Source of the DNA: JAGWBJ01 sp964291465
Lineage (GTDB): Bacteria; Chloroflexota; Dehalococcoidia; Lucifugimonadales; JAGWBF01
Length of the DNA: 64,000 nt
Direction of reading: 5' to 3'
Assembly (NCBI GenBank): GCA_964291465.2
Contig: OZ219936.1
Coordinates: 124,001-188,000, forward strand
The translations under genes were made by a program, and so were the position numbers. This document shows, piece after piece, positions 33,168 to 41,736 of this stretch. The notes under the pieces are model-generated. The model had not been told where the DNA came from. It was given only the letters and a program-made list of their open reading frames with translations, and searched no databases. The first letter of the stretch is position 1, and every line of letters begins with the position of its first letter.

Positions 33168-33635
33168 ATGGACGCCGGTTTCACGTTGCCGCGCCGCGCC
33201 GGCGAGCCCCCGCGGGTGGGGAGCGTGGTCCCGCAGCTCCAGGAGACCCAGAAGAGCCCCGCCGAGGTGTACGAGAAGCTGGCGGCCTGGGCGTTCTCCG
33301 CCCTCTCCGAAGTGCGGGAGGAGCCCACCCGGATATCCGTGCCGACGACCCGGGCCCTGTGGCTCGACGAGGGAGTGGACACGGTCCACGACGACGCCTT
33401 CATGCCTCCCGGCGGCGGCCGGGAGTTCGCCCATCTCCACGCCGACGGCAGCATGCACCTCCACGTGGACGGCGCGGTCGCCCGGGAGGTGTACGACAAG
33501 GGATGGGGGTGCGCCCATCCCCTGGACCCCAGGAGCTGCATGGTCTACGCAGCCAGGGACGACGGCGAGATCGAAGTCATCAAGCGGGTGATAGCCGAAT
33601 CGTATCGCTACGCAACGGGGAGGGGTATTTCCTAG
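33168..33635 (+). CDS. DUF5519 (luciferase-domain-named) protein
   Basis: 155 residues. The C-terminal half carries HLHADGSMHLHVDGAVAREVYDKGWG and ARDDGEIEVIKRVIAESYRYATG, which match the PF17648-type fold annotated as luciferase-like or DUF5519 in bacteria. No catalytic role is established for bacterial members. It follows the hyuB pair by 83 bases on the same strand; ATG 33168 follows GGGAGGCGAGTG. Confidence 0.65.
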   Translation: MDAGFTLPRRAGEPPRVGSVVPQLQETQKSPAEVYEKLAAWAFSALSEVREEPTRISVPTTRALWLDEGVDTVHDDAFMPPGGGREFAHLHADGSMHLHVDGAVAREVYDKGWGCAHPLDPRSCMVYAARDDGEIEVIKRVIAESYRYATGRGIS

Positions 33636-33710
33636 CCGGGCCCTAGCCGGGACGTGATCGGCCGCACCAGGCCCCCGTCCAGCCAGGCCCCCGTCCAGAA
33701 GGAGGACGCC

Positions 33711-34394
33711 GTGACGATATCCGATACCCTGACGTTCTATCGCGAGCACGCCCAGGACTACTCCAGGGTATCCCACGACTTCCTGGGACAGCAGTACACG
33801 GACCCATCCCACCCGGAGATCTCCAACGACCGCCAGATCCTGGCGCGGCTCAAGGCGCTGTCCCCGGGCAAGACGGGCCTGGACGCGGGCTGCGGCGCGG
33901 GGGCCCGGGACGTTTTCCTGCTATGCCGGGAGGGGTTCGACATGACCGGGGTCGACGCGGTGCCCGAGAACATAGCGGAGGCCGTCCGCCGCCATCCCGA
34001 GATCGCCGGCCGGGTGTCCGTTGCGGACCTGAGGGAGCCGCTGCCGTTCGCCGACTCCTCCTTCGACTTCGTCATGTGCAACGCCGTGATCCAGCACATC
34101 CCCCCGGAGGTCATCCGGGCCGTGACCCTGCCCGAGCTTGCCAGGGTCCTGCGTCCCTCGGGAGTCCTGCAGCTCATGTTCAAGAACGGGAGGGGAGTGG
34201 CAACAGTGCTGGACCCGGACTACGACATCCGGCGCAGCTTCCGGCTCTACGACGAGCGCGAGGTGGCGGCGATCCTGGAGGACCACGGCTGCCGGGTGCT
34301 GCAGCCCGAGTCTCCCGGCGGGCCCGGCGGCTTCATGTACGTGACGGACGTGAAGCCCATGCGGTACTGCGTGTTCCACGTCAGGAAGCGATAG
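33711..34394 (+). CDS. SAM-dependent methyltransferase, class I
   Basis: 227 residues from GTG 33711. Motif I GLDAGCGAGARDVFLL (about 55-70), VDAVPENIAEAVRRHPE, motif II-like LREPLPFADSSFDFVMCNAVIQHI and motif III LARVLRPSGVLQLMFKNG. GTG is preferred because AGAAGGAGGAC precedes it; the longer frame to 33654 runs over proline-rich spacer. The methyl acceptor is not identifiable. Followed by a PIG-L deacetylase 48 bases on. Confidence 0.88.
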   Translation: MTISDTLTFYREHAQDYSRVSHDFLGQQYTDPSHPEISNDRQILARLKALSPGKTGLDAGCGAGARDVFLLCREGFDMTGVDAVPENIAEAVRRHPEIAGRVSVADLREPLPFADSSFDFVMCNAVIQHIPPEVIRAVTLPELARVLRPSGVLQLMFKNGRGVATVLDPDYDIRRSFRLYDEREVAAILEDHGCRVLQPESPGGPGGFMYVTDVKPMRYCVFHVRKR

Positions 34395-34442
34395 CCGCCC
34401 CGCCGGAGTGGTTATGTCAACGGGCTTCGAGGGGAGTATGAC

Positions 34443-35171
34443 ATGAGCCCCACGGCAAGGCTGGAACCGGTCCCCGAGGACTGGGAGAGGGCACTTGCCA
34501 TCGCCGCCCACCCCGACGACCTGGAGTACGGAGCGGCCGCCGCCATCGCCAGATGGACCGACCAGGGGAAGCGGGTGGTCTACCTGATGGTCACCCGGGG
34601 GGAGGCGGGCATCGACGGCATGCCTCCCCACGAGACAGGGCCCATCCGTGCGGAGGAGGAGCGCCGCAGCGCCGCGGTGGTGGGAGTGGACCAGGTGGAG
34701 TTCCTGGACCACCGGGACGGCGTCATCGAGTACGGGCTCCCCCTGCGCAGGGACCTGGCGCTGGCGATACGGAAACACCGCCCCCAGGTGGTGCTCACCC
34801 TGAACCACCACCTGACGTGGCCCGGCGGCGGGCTGAACATGGCGGACCACCGCAACGTGGGCCTGGCCGTTCTGGACGCCGTGAGGGATGCGGGCAACAG
34901 GTGGGTCTTCACCGATGGGTCCGGAGAGGGACCCGAGCCCTGGAACGGCGTGGAGACGGTCCTCCTCAGCGGCTCTCCCGAGCCCACCCACGGGGTGGAC
35001 GTGACGGGCCACTTCGACCGGGGGGCCGCCTCCCTGGCGGAGCACAGGACGTACCTGGAGGCCCTGGGCAACGCCGACCGGACCCACGAGATGTTGCGCG
35101 AGTTCGCCAGGGACGCCGGCAGGGCCCTGGGATGCGACCTGGGCGTCCTGTTCCAGGCGGTCCGCCCATGA
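34443..35171 (+). CDS. PIG-L family zinc deacetylase
   Basis: 242 residues. Zinc motifs: AIAAHPDDLEYGAAAA (AHPDD near residue 23), a VTRGEAGIDG strand, and NMADHRNVGLAVLDA supplying the later His ligand. These enzymes remove acetyl groups from N-acetylglucosamine-like sugars, including mycothiol and bacillithiol precursors, and other amides. Substrate unknown. ATG follows CGAGGGGAGTATGAC. It lies between a methyltransferase and a DCC-type protein, same strand. Confidence 0.88.
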   Translation: MSPTARLEPVPEDWERALAIAAHPDDLEYGAAAAIARWTDQGKRVVYLMVTRGEAGIDGMPPHETGPIRAEEERRSAAVVGVDQVEFLDHRDGVIEYGLPLRRDLALAIRKHRPQVVLTLNHHLTWPGGGLNMADHRNVGLAVLDAVRDAGNRWVFTDGSGEGPEPWNGVETVLLSGSPEPTHGVDVTGHFDRGAASLAEHRTYLEALGNADRTHEMLREFARDAGRALGCDLGVLFQAVRP

Positions 35172-35192
35172 ACCCTTAGGGACATCCTGCAC

Positions 35193-35588
35193 GTGGGAAC
35201 ACCAGCAAATAGAGACCGGATGGTGTTCTACTACGACGGCGGCTGCGGCTTCTGCAGGTCCGTGGTGGCGGTGGTGTCGCGAATGGACGTCCGCCGGCGG
35301 GTCACCTGGGCCCCCTACCAGTCGCTGGAGACGCCGCCCGACGGCCTGACATGGGAAGACCTGGAGCGGTCGGCCTACCTGGAGACGGAGCAAGGGGGTC
35401 TACACGAAGGCTTCCACGCCTTTCGCAGACTGACCATTCTCCTGCCGCCCCTATGGCCGTTGGCGCCCTTCCTGTGGCTGCCCGGAGTGCCCTCATTGGG
35501 CACGGGCCTCTACCGGTGGGTCGCCCGAAACCGGTACTGCATATCGGCGTGCGGGACCGCCTCGTCAGGGCGAACGGGCCGGCAATAG
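35193..35588 (+). CDS. DCC-family thiol-disulfide oxidoreductase
   Basis: 131 residues from GTG 35193; ATG 35220 (immediately before VFYYDGG) is an alternative. The family signature YYDGGCGFCRSVV (DxxCxxC) lies at the N-terminus, followed by a helical part with two weakly hydrophobic segments and SGIGTGLYRWVARNRY-like (GTGLYRWVARNRYCIS). DCC proteins are thioredoxin-like and of unclear physiological role. Last plus-strand gene before the terminator hairpins at 35645. Confidence 0.8.
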   Translation: MGTPANRDRMVFYYDGGCGFCRSVVAVVSRMDVRRRVTWAPYQSLETPPDGLTWEDLERSAYLETEQGGLHEGFHAFRRLTILLPPLWPLAPFLWLPGVPSLGTGLYRWVARNRYCISACGTASSGRTGRQ

Positions 35589-35644
35589 CATTGCGGCCCG
35601 TGAGCGTGTGCCCACGTCGCCCGTAGGAGTCGCACTCAACACAA

Positions 35645-35668
35645 CCGGCCTCCTTGCAAGGAGGCCGG
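35645..35668. terminator. Perfect 12-bp stem hairpin between convergent genes
   Basis: A fully complementary palindrome: arms CCGGCCTCCTTG and CAAGGAGGCCGG without mismatches. It lies between the DCC gene (plus, ends 35588) and the glutamine synthetase gene (minus, ends 35722), serving either or both. No long T-run follows on the plus strand. A second hairpin is at 35674-35703. Confidence 0.7.
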
Positions 35669-35673
35669 CATAG

Positions 35674-35703
35674 ACCCCGGACCGGCGCTGTCCGGCCCGG
35701 GGT
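35674..35703 (+). terminator. Second hairpin between DCC and glutamine synthetase genes
   Basis: Stem ACCCCGG (35674-35680) with CCGGGGT (35697-35703), with an inner CCGG pairing; followed by TTT on the plus strand. Possibly a terminator for the plus-strand cluster. Confidence 0.45.
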
Positions 35704-35721
35704 TTAGGATGAAGGAAACCC

Positions 35722-36750
35722 TTAGGCCTTGGCCGCCATGGCGCCGCAGACCGTCTCCATGATCAGGCGTGTGACCACGTAGGGGTCCATGTTGGCGTTG
35801 GGCCGCCTGTCCTCTATGTACCCCTTCTGGTTCTTCTCCACCTGCCAGGGGATCCTGATGGAAGCGCCCCGGTCCGACACGCCGTACCGGAACTCCTTGT
35901 AGGAGCAGGTCTCGTGCAGCCCGGTCAGACGCTCTTCGATGGCGAACCCGTAGTTGGCGATGTGCAGCTCGTGCCTGGTCCCCAGGGCCTCGGCCGCGTC
36001 TACGCACGCCTGGTAGTTGGACCTCATGGTCTTGGTGGAGAAGTTGGTGTGGGCGCCGGCGCCGTTCCAGTCGCCCCGGGCGGGCTTGGGGTACAGGGTG
36101 GCGTTCACGTCGTGGTCCTCGCCCACCCGGTACAGCAGCCACCTGGCAACCCATAGCTGGTCCGAAACGGCCAGGGCCGGGGTGGGGCCTATCTGGAACT
36201 CCCACTGGCCCGGCATGACCTCGGCGTTGATGCCGGAGATGTCCAGACCGGCGTCCAGGCACCTCTCCAGATGCTCCTCCACCGCCGGCCGACCGAACAC
36301 CTCGTCGGCTCCAACACCGCAGTAGTAGCCGCCCTGGGGAGCGGGGAACCCGTGGTCGGGGAAGCCCAGGGGCCTCATCCCCTTGAAGAAGGTGTACTCC
36401 TGCTCGATGCCGAAGATGAACTCCTGGTCCGCGTATTTCGCGGCGGCCTCCGCGCACGCGGCGCGGGTGTTCGACCTATGGGGGCTGAGGTCCGTGTTCA
36501 ACACCTCGGTCATCACCAGGAGACTGTCTTTGCCCCTTATAGGGTCCGGACAGCAGAACACCGGCCTAATGACACAGTCCGAGGCCGACCCCATCGCCTG
36601 GTTGGTGCTGGACCCATCGAAGCCCCATATGGGCAGGTCCTCAACGCCTGGCGTATCCTTATCCGACTCCACAATCATGGTCTTGGATCGAAGCTTCGGC
36701 GTGGGAATACTCCCGTCTATCCAGATGTATTCGGCTCTGTAGTTACTCAT
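35722..36750 (-). CDS. glnII: Type II glutamine synthetase (GSII)
   Basis: 342 residues, short like eukaryote-type GSII and unlike the about 470-residue bacterial GSI. Seen: YIWIDGSIPTPKLRSKTM at the start, GFDGSSTNQAMGSASD, FGIEQEYTFFKG, INAEVMPGQWEFQIGP, AGAHTNFSTKTMR, IANYGFAIEERLTG and NANMDPYVVTRLI at the end. It makes glutamine from glutamate and ammonia with ATP. Start ATG 36750 follows GAGAGGCAGG; promoter at 36822-36850. Not near other nitrogen genes, though amide and amine release by neighbours would feed it ammonia. Confidence 0.93.
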   Translation of the reverse strand: MSNYRAEYIWIDGSIPTPKLRSKTMIVESDKDTPGVEDLPIWGFDGSSTNQAMGSASDCVIRPVFCCPDPIRGKDSLLVMTEVLNTDLSPHRSNTRAACAEAAAKYADQEFIFGIEQEYTFFKGMRPLGFPDHGFPAPQGGYYCGVGADEVFGRPAVEEHLERCLDAGLDISGINAEVMPGQWEFQIGPTPALAVSDQLWVARWLLYRVGEDHDVNATLYPKPARGDWNGAGAHTNFSTKTMRSNYQACVDAAEALGTRHELHIANYGFAIEERLTGLHETCSYKEFRYGVSDRGASIRIPWQVEKNQKGYIEDRRPNANMDPYVVTRLIMETVCGAMAAKA

Positions 36751-36821
36751 CCTGCCTCTCAAGTAAGTTTGGATTTCCGGCGTGCGGCCATGTTGCAGCC
36801 GCAGTTAGCCGGGACAGATAT

Positions 36822-36850
36822 AGAATAGCGCATTTCCGGACTCCGGGCAA
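36822..36850 (-). promoter_or_regulatory. Promoter of the type II glutamine synthetase gene
   Basis: Minus-strand TTGCCC (36850-36845), 17-base spacer, TATTCT (36827-36822). About 70 bases upstream of the start at 36750. No recognisable nitrogen-regulator site was found. Confidence 0.6.
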
Positions 36851-36919
36851 CCTAACAGGTCATCCCGGCGCCATCCCAAGAGGGAGCCTCCGCCGTGCCT
36901 CGGCTCGGCTTTGCCGGCG

Positions 36920-38020
36920 TCAGCTGGCCGCGGAGGGGACCATGGCCGGGTCCCGGCTGTCTTCGACGGCCCGCCGGAAGGAGTCGACGAGCCCGTCTTC
37001 GGACCGCCGGAGCACGGTCGTGTTGACCGTGAGCAGGATGCGCCGGGGTGACCCGTCGTCGGGGTAGACGAACACCCCCTCCCGCTCCAGGGACGAGGCC
37101 AGCCTGCCCACGTCGACGTGGGGGCCCACCGTCATAGGGAATATGTTGGAGCCGTCGGCGAAGGGCCGTACCTCGATGCCCGGGATATCGTTCAGGCGGG
37201 CGAACACCGACCGGGCCCTGTCCATGGCGGCGTAGAACCGCTCCTCGAACCCGTCGATGCCCTGCAGGGCCAACGCGGCCGCCAAGGACGCCGAGGGGAG
37301 CCCCCCTCCGAACATCCTCCTGTGGTGGTACATGTCCTCGATGAAGGTCGCCGTGCCCGCCAGGATTGCGCCGAAGGGGGCCCCGAAGTACTTGTACAGG
37401 GACACGTACACGCTGTCGTAGAGGCCCGTGTAACGCGTTGGGTCGACCCCGGTCGCCGAGGCCATCATGTAGAGACGCGCGGCGTCCAGGTGGGTTGCGA
37501 TGCCCCGTTCTGCGCAGAACCCGGTGATCTCCTCCATCCGGTCGAAGGAGACCACCCGGCCCTCCTGGCGGCGCACCGGGCTCTCGACCACCACGGCGCC
37601 TATGCGATTGGCAACCCTGCCCGTCTCGGACCGCTCCACCGCTTCCTTCAGCTCGTCCAGGGTGAAGTCGGGCCGCCCCTGGCCCAGGGGGACCAGGTTG
37701 ATGCCGCTGAGGCCGGCAACGGAGTCCCCGGTGTCGTTGTACACGTGGCCCTGCTCCTGGACCACCGCCCGGGGCTTGACTCCGCAGTGCTTCCGGATGG
37801 CCAGGTGGTTGGCCAGGGTGCCCGTGGGCATGAACACCGCAGCCTCCTTGCCCAGCATCCCGGCCATCCGCAGCTCCAGCTTCTCCACGGTGCCACCCCG
37901 GGAGAAGTCGTCCAGCTCCAGGCCGATGTCCCGGTGGAACTCGGACAGGCGCCGGAGCATGTCACCAGGCTCCTTGGGCTCCCCGTCTCCCCTGAAGACC
38001 ACGTCGGTGGACCGGCCCAT
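36920..38020 (-). CDS. Threonine-aldolase-like PLP enzyme (beta-eliminating lyase family)
   Basis: 366 residues. PLP-site features: AAVFMPTGTLANHLAIR (phosphate cup), HLDAARLYMM (ring-stacking Asp) and SVYVSLYKYFGAPFGAILAG (Schiff-base Lys). These match low-specificity threonine aldolases, which split beta-hydroxy-amino acids to glycine and aldehyde, but related lyases share them. The start ATG 38020 lies two bases after the stop of the amidohydrolase gene; the longer frame is an overlap artefact. Operon order: SelA-like, amidohydrolase, aldolase. Confidence 0.85.
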   Translation of the reverse strand: MGRSTDVVFRGDGEPKEPGDMLRRLSEFHRDIGLELDDFSRGGTVEKLELRMAGMLGKEAAVFMPTGTLANHLAIRKHCGVKPRAVVQEQGHVYNDTGDSVAGLSGINLVPLGQGRPDFTLDELKEAVERSETGRVANRIGAVVVESPVRRQEGRVVSFDRMEEITGFCAERGIATHLDAARLYMMASATGVDPTRYTGLYDSVYVSLYKYFGAPFGAILAGTATFIEDMYHHRRMFGGGLPSASLAAALALQGIDGFEERFYAAMDRARSVFARLNDIPGIEVRPFADGSNIFPMTVGPHVDVGRLASSLEREGVFVYPDDGSPRRILLTVNTTVLRRSEDGLVDSFRRAVEDSRDPAMVPSAAS

Positions 38021-38022
38021 GG

Positions 38023-39093
38023 CTACTCTACCCTGAGCAGCTTCTGCAGGTTGCCGCCCATGACCAGGGCCCGGTCCTCGGGTGTCATGAAGTCGCAGTG
38101 GAGACGGATGAGGTCCAGGTTCTGCTGGTAGGTGCAGGTCCTGAGGGCCCAGGGCATGTCCGAGCCCCACACCATCGCCTCGGGTCCGAAGTTCTCATAG
38201 ACCGTCCTGATGATCTGCTCATGCCGGGGGTACGGGTACTCGAACTCCTTGCCCCAGATGCCCCAGTTCTCGTAGGCGAGGACGTAGCCCATCTCCAAGT
38301 GGAAGTTCCCCAGCTTGAACAAGGGGAAGAACTCCCGGGGGTTATCCACGTACTCCGGATGGCTGGGATGCTTGACCCAGGCCCCCAGGTGACAATCGAT
38401 GACGTGCATGTCGGGGTACTTCTGCAGCACGTTCTTGATGTGGTCGATCTCCTCCAGGTACGCCTCACGGCCGTTGAACCCGGTGTCCATGTAGACGGGT
38501 ATGCCGAGGCGCAGGCACTCCTTCCACAGGGGCTCGCACTTGGGATCGTCCACCGGCTGGCCCTTGATGACGTGGGTGTGCAGGGCCCGGAAGCCGTTCT
38601 CCTCCACGGCCCTGGTCAGCTTCTCGATCTCCCCCTGCAGGTACTTCTCGTCCTTTGTGACGTCGTACTCGATGGCCACGGTCCCGATCAGCCTGTCGGG
38701 GTGCTCCTTGATGGCGTCGGCGAAGTACACCTCCCGGCCCCAGCTATGATCCATGTACCCCGCGAGGACGACTCCCTTGTCGACCCCGATGAAGTCCATG
38801 TTGGCGATGAGCTGGTCGGGGGTGTACTCCATCTTCTCCATGGAGACGGCGCCCCGCTGAAGCCAGACGTCCTCGCCGTGCTTGTTCCACTGGAAGCGGT
38901 TGAACCTCCCCACCCGGAAGCCCACGTCCTCGCCGGCCTCGGCTATGTACTTGGGGTCCTCGTGGCTGCTGTACATCCTGCCCCAGGACGGGCGAACGAT
39001 CTTCTGGAGCTCCGCCCTGTAGGCCGCCTCGTCCTTGTACCCGGCGGGCCCCGCCTGGTCGGGAAAGATGTGAACGTGGTTGTCTATTATCAA
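38023..39093 (-). CDS. Amidohydrolase (amidohydrolase_2 / TIM barrel)
   Basis: 356 residues. N-terminal metal motif IIDNHVHIF (HxH) at 2-10, a late VIDCHLGAWVK segment with His, and MVWGSDMPWALR with the catalytic Asp (GSDxPW). This family hydrolyses or decarboxylates aromatic and heterocyclic acids, with the Zn or Mn centre. The adjacent PLP enzymes suggest a carbon-nitrogen substrate. First member of the minus-strand group after the SelA-like gene; 51 bases separate its start from the SelA-like stop. Confidence 0.88.
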   Translation of the reverse strand: MIIDNHVHIFPDQAGPAGYKDEAAYRAELQKIVRPSWGRMYSSHEDPKYIAEAGEDVGFRVGRFNRFQWNKHGEDVWLQRGAVSMEKMEYTPDQLIANMDFIGVDKGVVLAGYMDHSWGREVYFADAIKEHPDRLIGTVAIEYDVTKDEKYLQGEIEKLTRAVEENGFRALHTHVIKGQPVDDPKCEPLWKECLRLGIPVYMDTGFNGREAYLEEIDHIKNVLQKYPDMHVIDCHLGAWVKHPSHPEYVDNPREFFPLFKLGNFHLEMGYVLAYENWGIWGKEFEYPYPRHEQIIRTVYENFGPEAMVWGSDMPWALRTCTYQQNLDLIRLHCDFMTPEDRALVMGGNLQKLLRVE

Positions 39094-39144
39094 TCTACCG
39101 ACCTCCGTACTACTGACCTCCGGAGAATGTCCTCCGGCCTCTTG

Positions 39145-40293
39145 CTATGAGCCGAAGAGGGCCGCGATGCGCTCTCCTACGATCGTGTCCTCGCCCTCGC
39201 TGAGACCGAAGACGTGGATGGCGATGAAGTCCTCTCCGTCGCGGACCCTGGTCCATATGGGCGGGTCTCCCGCCTTCAGACGGTCCACCACGTCGGTAAG
39301 GCTCATGCCCGTGGCCTCCTGGTCGACCCTGAGGACCACGCCGTAGGGCATGTGGCCGACCACGTTGTCGATGCGCTGGACCGTGATTCCCGGCACGCCC
39401 GCCAGGGGGGCCATGATGGCCCGGCACTGCTCCTCGGCCTGGGCCAGCCTCTCCTCGTGGTTCATGGTCATCCAGCGTCTCACGGCGGCGACCGCGCCGA
39501 CCATCTCCTGGCGGTCCACCTTGTGGGGCCTGCCCACGCCCCGTATCCGGCGTCCCTCGTAGCTGGCGAAGGACTGGAGGCCCAGCTTGCGTATCATGTC
39601 CTTGGTGCCCAGGGCGAGCCCCGTGGACTGGGGCGCGCCCATGTACTTGGCCGCGATGCACTGGAAGTCGGCCCCCATCCGGACGTGCTTGCCGAAGACG
39701 TCCAGGGGATATATCTGCCCCGCCGAGTCCACCAGGACGGGGACGTCGTGGGCGTGGGCGATCTCGATAATGTCCTCCAGGGGCAGGGCCTTGGGGTCGG
39801 GCTCCTGCTCCACGGCATAGAAGTGCACCGCGGCGGTCTTGGGGCCGATGGCCTTCTCCAGGTCCTCCCGGGTGGTCCCGTCCTTGTCTCCGAACTCCAC
39901 CAGCTTGGCCCCGGCGAGCTGCAGGCAGCGGTCGTACCAGTAGCGCTGCCTGGTCTGGATGAGGATCTCGTCCTTCATGCCGGTGGTGTCGGGCAGCTGC
40001 TGGATCTTGTCGTCGTCGTCCCCGGCCATCACGGCCGCCGTGGCCAGGGTCAGGGCGGAGCCGGCCCCCGAGGTGATGTAGGCGGCGGGCACGTCGGCCA
40101 TCTTGGCGATGGCCTCCCCGGCCTTCTCCTGCAGGTGCATCAGGGGGATGTAGGGCCCGTCAGCCCGCTCCATCGCCTCCTTGACCTCGGGCACGGGCGT
40201 CGACCCGCCCAGCATGGTCACGCTTCCGATGGCGTTTATAACCGGGGTCGCCCCCAGCTCCTTGTAGATGTCTCCCCAATCTCCGGCTGCCAT
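39145..40293 (-). CDS. SelA-like PLP-dependent enzyme
   Basis: 382 residues. Opens WGDIYKELGATPVINAIGSVTMLGG, then ITSGAGSALTLATAAVMAG (PLP phosphate-binding) and QCIAAKYMGAPQSTGL with the probable PLP Lys. These are features of the selenocysteine synthase/D-glucosaminate-ammonia-lyase group; lone SelA-like genes of this kind are usually lyases, not Sec synthase. No selenium-pathway genes are nearby. It is the first gene of its minus-strand operon, transcribed from the TATAAT at 40372-40367. Confidence 0.82.
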   Translation of the reverse strand: MAAGDWGDIYKELGATPVINAIGSVTMLGGSTPVPEVKEAMERADGPYIPLMHLQEKAGEAIAKMADVPAAYITSGAGSALTLATAAVMAGDDDDKIQQLPDTTGMKDEILIQTRQRYWYDRCLQLAGAKLVEFGDKDGTTREDLEKAIGPKTAAVHFYAVEQEPDPKALPLEDIIEIAHAHDVPVLVDSAGQIYPLDVFGKHVRMGADFQCIAAKYMGAPQSTGLALGTKDMIRKLGLQSFASYEGRRIRGVGRPHKVDRQEMVGAVAAVRRWMTMNHEERLAQAEEQCRAIMAPLAGVPGITVQRIDNVVGHMPYGVVLRVDQEATGMSLTDVVDRLKAGDPPIWTRVRDGEDFIAIHVFGLSEGEDTIVGERIAALFGS

Positions 40294-40361
40294 GAGTCCT
40301 CCTTAGCAATGGTCTCGAATCGCTTGCAGCAATCCCCGTAGGGCGCCATGCGCGAATAGCA

Positions 40362-40423
40362 TCCGTATTATACACGCGACCCGCTCACCAGCCTAGACCG
40401 ATGAAGTTACGGGGTGCTAGACT
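40362..40423. promoter_or_regulatory. Bidirectional promoter, copy 1 (SelA-like gene / lipoprotein)
   Basis: Minus: TATAAT (40372-40367) for the SelA-like operon. Plus: TAGACC (40394-40399), 18-base spacer, TGC-TAGACT (40415-40423) for the lipoprotein. The shared core TCCGTATTATACACGCGACC and GCCTAGACCG (29 bases apart start-to-start) recurs exactly at 42745-42783. Confidence 0.7.
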
Positions 40424-40544
40424 CACGACAAACGGACTTGTCCGATTCTACTCTAATGCTATTGTGCGAAACCGATATGATCGAAGTACCCAGAATGTGC
40501 TGGACTTGAAACCGTCGCCACGCCCAAGGCAGTTCCTTCGGGAC

Positions 40545-41609
40545 ATGGCGCGTCAGCCAGCTAGGTGGCCGCCGAGAGTCTCAACGATATCTGTGACTCC
40601 TGGTCTCGCAATGGCAGCCTGTGCATTGGCTATTCTGGTTTCCTGCGGAGGGACCCAGAACCCAGACACCCGTCTCGTCCCGGAAGGGTCCAACCTAATG
40701 TACAAGCTCCAGCCGGCGAGAGCCCTAGCCGAGGCGGAAGCCGGCGACCCGCTTGGTGAGTTAATCAAGGATTTCGTCGGCAACGGGTTGGAAGGCATCC
40801 TTCCATTGGTTGACGACAATGAGATGGGCGCCAACTCTGTTTCAAGCCTGCTTGTCTTCGCGGACGTGTCCCTGGCCGATGGTTCAATGGAAGACGTGCA
40901 GCCCGGGATGATATCGCAGGTCAGGTTCGATGAGGAGGCGCTAAACACATCCTTCGTCGCGAGGTTAGGAGAGGGCAGAAGCCCCACTCAATACAAGGGG
41001 ATAGCAGTGTACGAGGAAGTAGGAGACTACGGCGCGTCCTTCGCCGTCTTGGGCGACGGCGTTCTAGTCTCGGGTACTACCGAGACAGTCAAGGCCGTCA
41101 TAGACATTCATGCAGGGGACGGGAAATCCGTTTCGGGACACCTAATGGAGGCCTTTGATTCCCTCGGCGAGCCCATGGCCAAGCTGGCCATGGCCGTTCC
41201 CCCCAATCACTACGCCCAGTTGACTCAGAATACGGACTCCCCCGAAGACGATGCTTTCGCAGAAGCCCTGGAAGAAGTGGACCTGATTACGGTAGTCGCT
41301 GACAAGGAGGGAACCTTAAACACGTTGGCGCTGAACATTCGCCACAGTTCTACAACTGGGGCGGAACTAATGAAAGAACAGGTCAAGACCATGGCGAATG
41401 TCTTGCAGGTCTATGTCGACGAACCGGCAAAAGGCTTCTTCGATAACGTTGCGATCGAAAACCGCGGCCCTGAGGTGGAAGTCGCTGTCACAGTGCCTGC
41501 CCACGAGTTGAGAGAGTTCGCAGACGGATTGAACTCTAGGGCGCGGTGGTACATAGCCCTCGTGATTTCGGTCTTCCTAGCTGGGGAGGTCCCCACAATA
41601 GGGCATTGA
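40545..41609 (+). CDS. Unidentified lipoprotein, DUF3352-like pattern
   Basis: 354 residues from ATG 40545. Signal peptide ending in lipobox ILVSC (LAMAACALAILVSCGG), so likely membrane-anchored and exported. The mature part has alternating strand/helix segments with NSVSSLLVFADVSLADG, VLGDGVLVSGTTETVKAVID and VDLITVVADKEG, a pattern seen in DUF3352 proteins; not certain. ATG 40401 is also in frame but lies upstream of the predicted transcription start. Base composition is visibly more AT-rich than that of neighbours (codons such as ATA, TTA, GAA are frequent), suggesting recent acquisition. Confidence 0.7.
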   Translation: MARQPARWPPRVSTISVTPGLAMAACALAILVSCGGTQNPDTRLVPEGSNLMYKLQPARALAEAEAGDPLGELIKDFVGNGLEGILPLVDDNEMGANSVSSLLVFADVSLADGSMEDVQPGMISQVRFDEEALNTSFVARLGEGRSPTQYKGIAVYEEVGDYGASFAVLGDGVLVSGTTETVKAVIDIHAGDGKSVSGHLMEAFDSLGEPMAKLAMAVPPNHYAQLTQNTDSPEDDAFAEALEEVDLITVVADKEGTLNTLALNIRHSSTTGAELMKEQVKTMANVLQVYVDEPAKGFFDNVAIENRGPEVEVAVTVPAHELREFADGLNSRARWYIALVISVFLAGEVPTIGH

Positions 41610-41736
41610 TTCAACGGTTGGGGCCGCTGCCGCCTCCGACTCAGCCACTCCAGCTTTAATCCGGCCCGAGCGGCGAGTCGGGGGCGATCGGCTACGCAGC
41701 CGAGACACTGTCCCCATAGGCAGCGCGCGGCCCGTC

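Noticed and set aside
40401..40544. ATG 40401 as the lipoprotein start
   Set aside because: It lies upstream of the predicted transcription start and would place the signal peptide 50 residues inside the protein.
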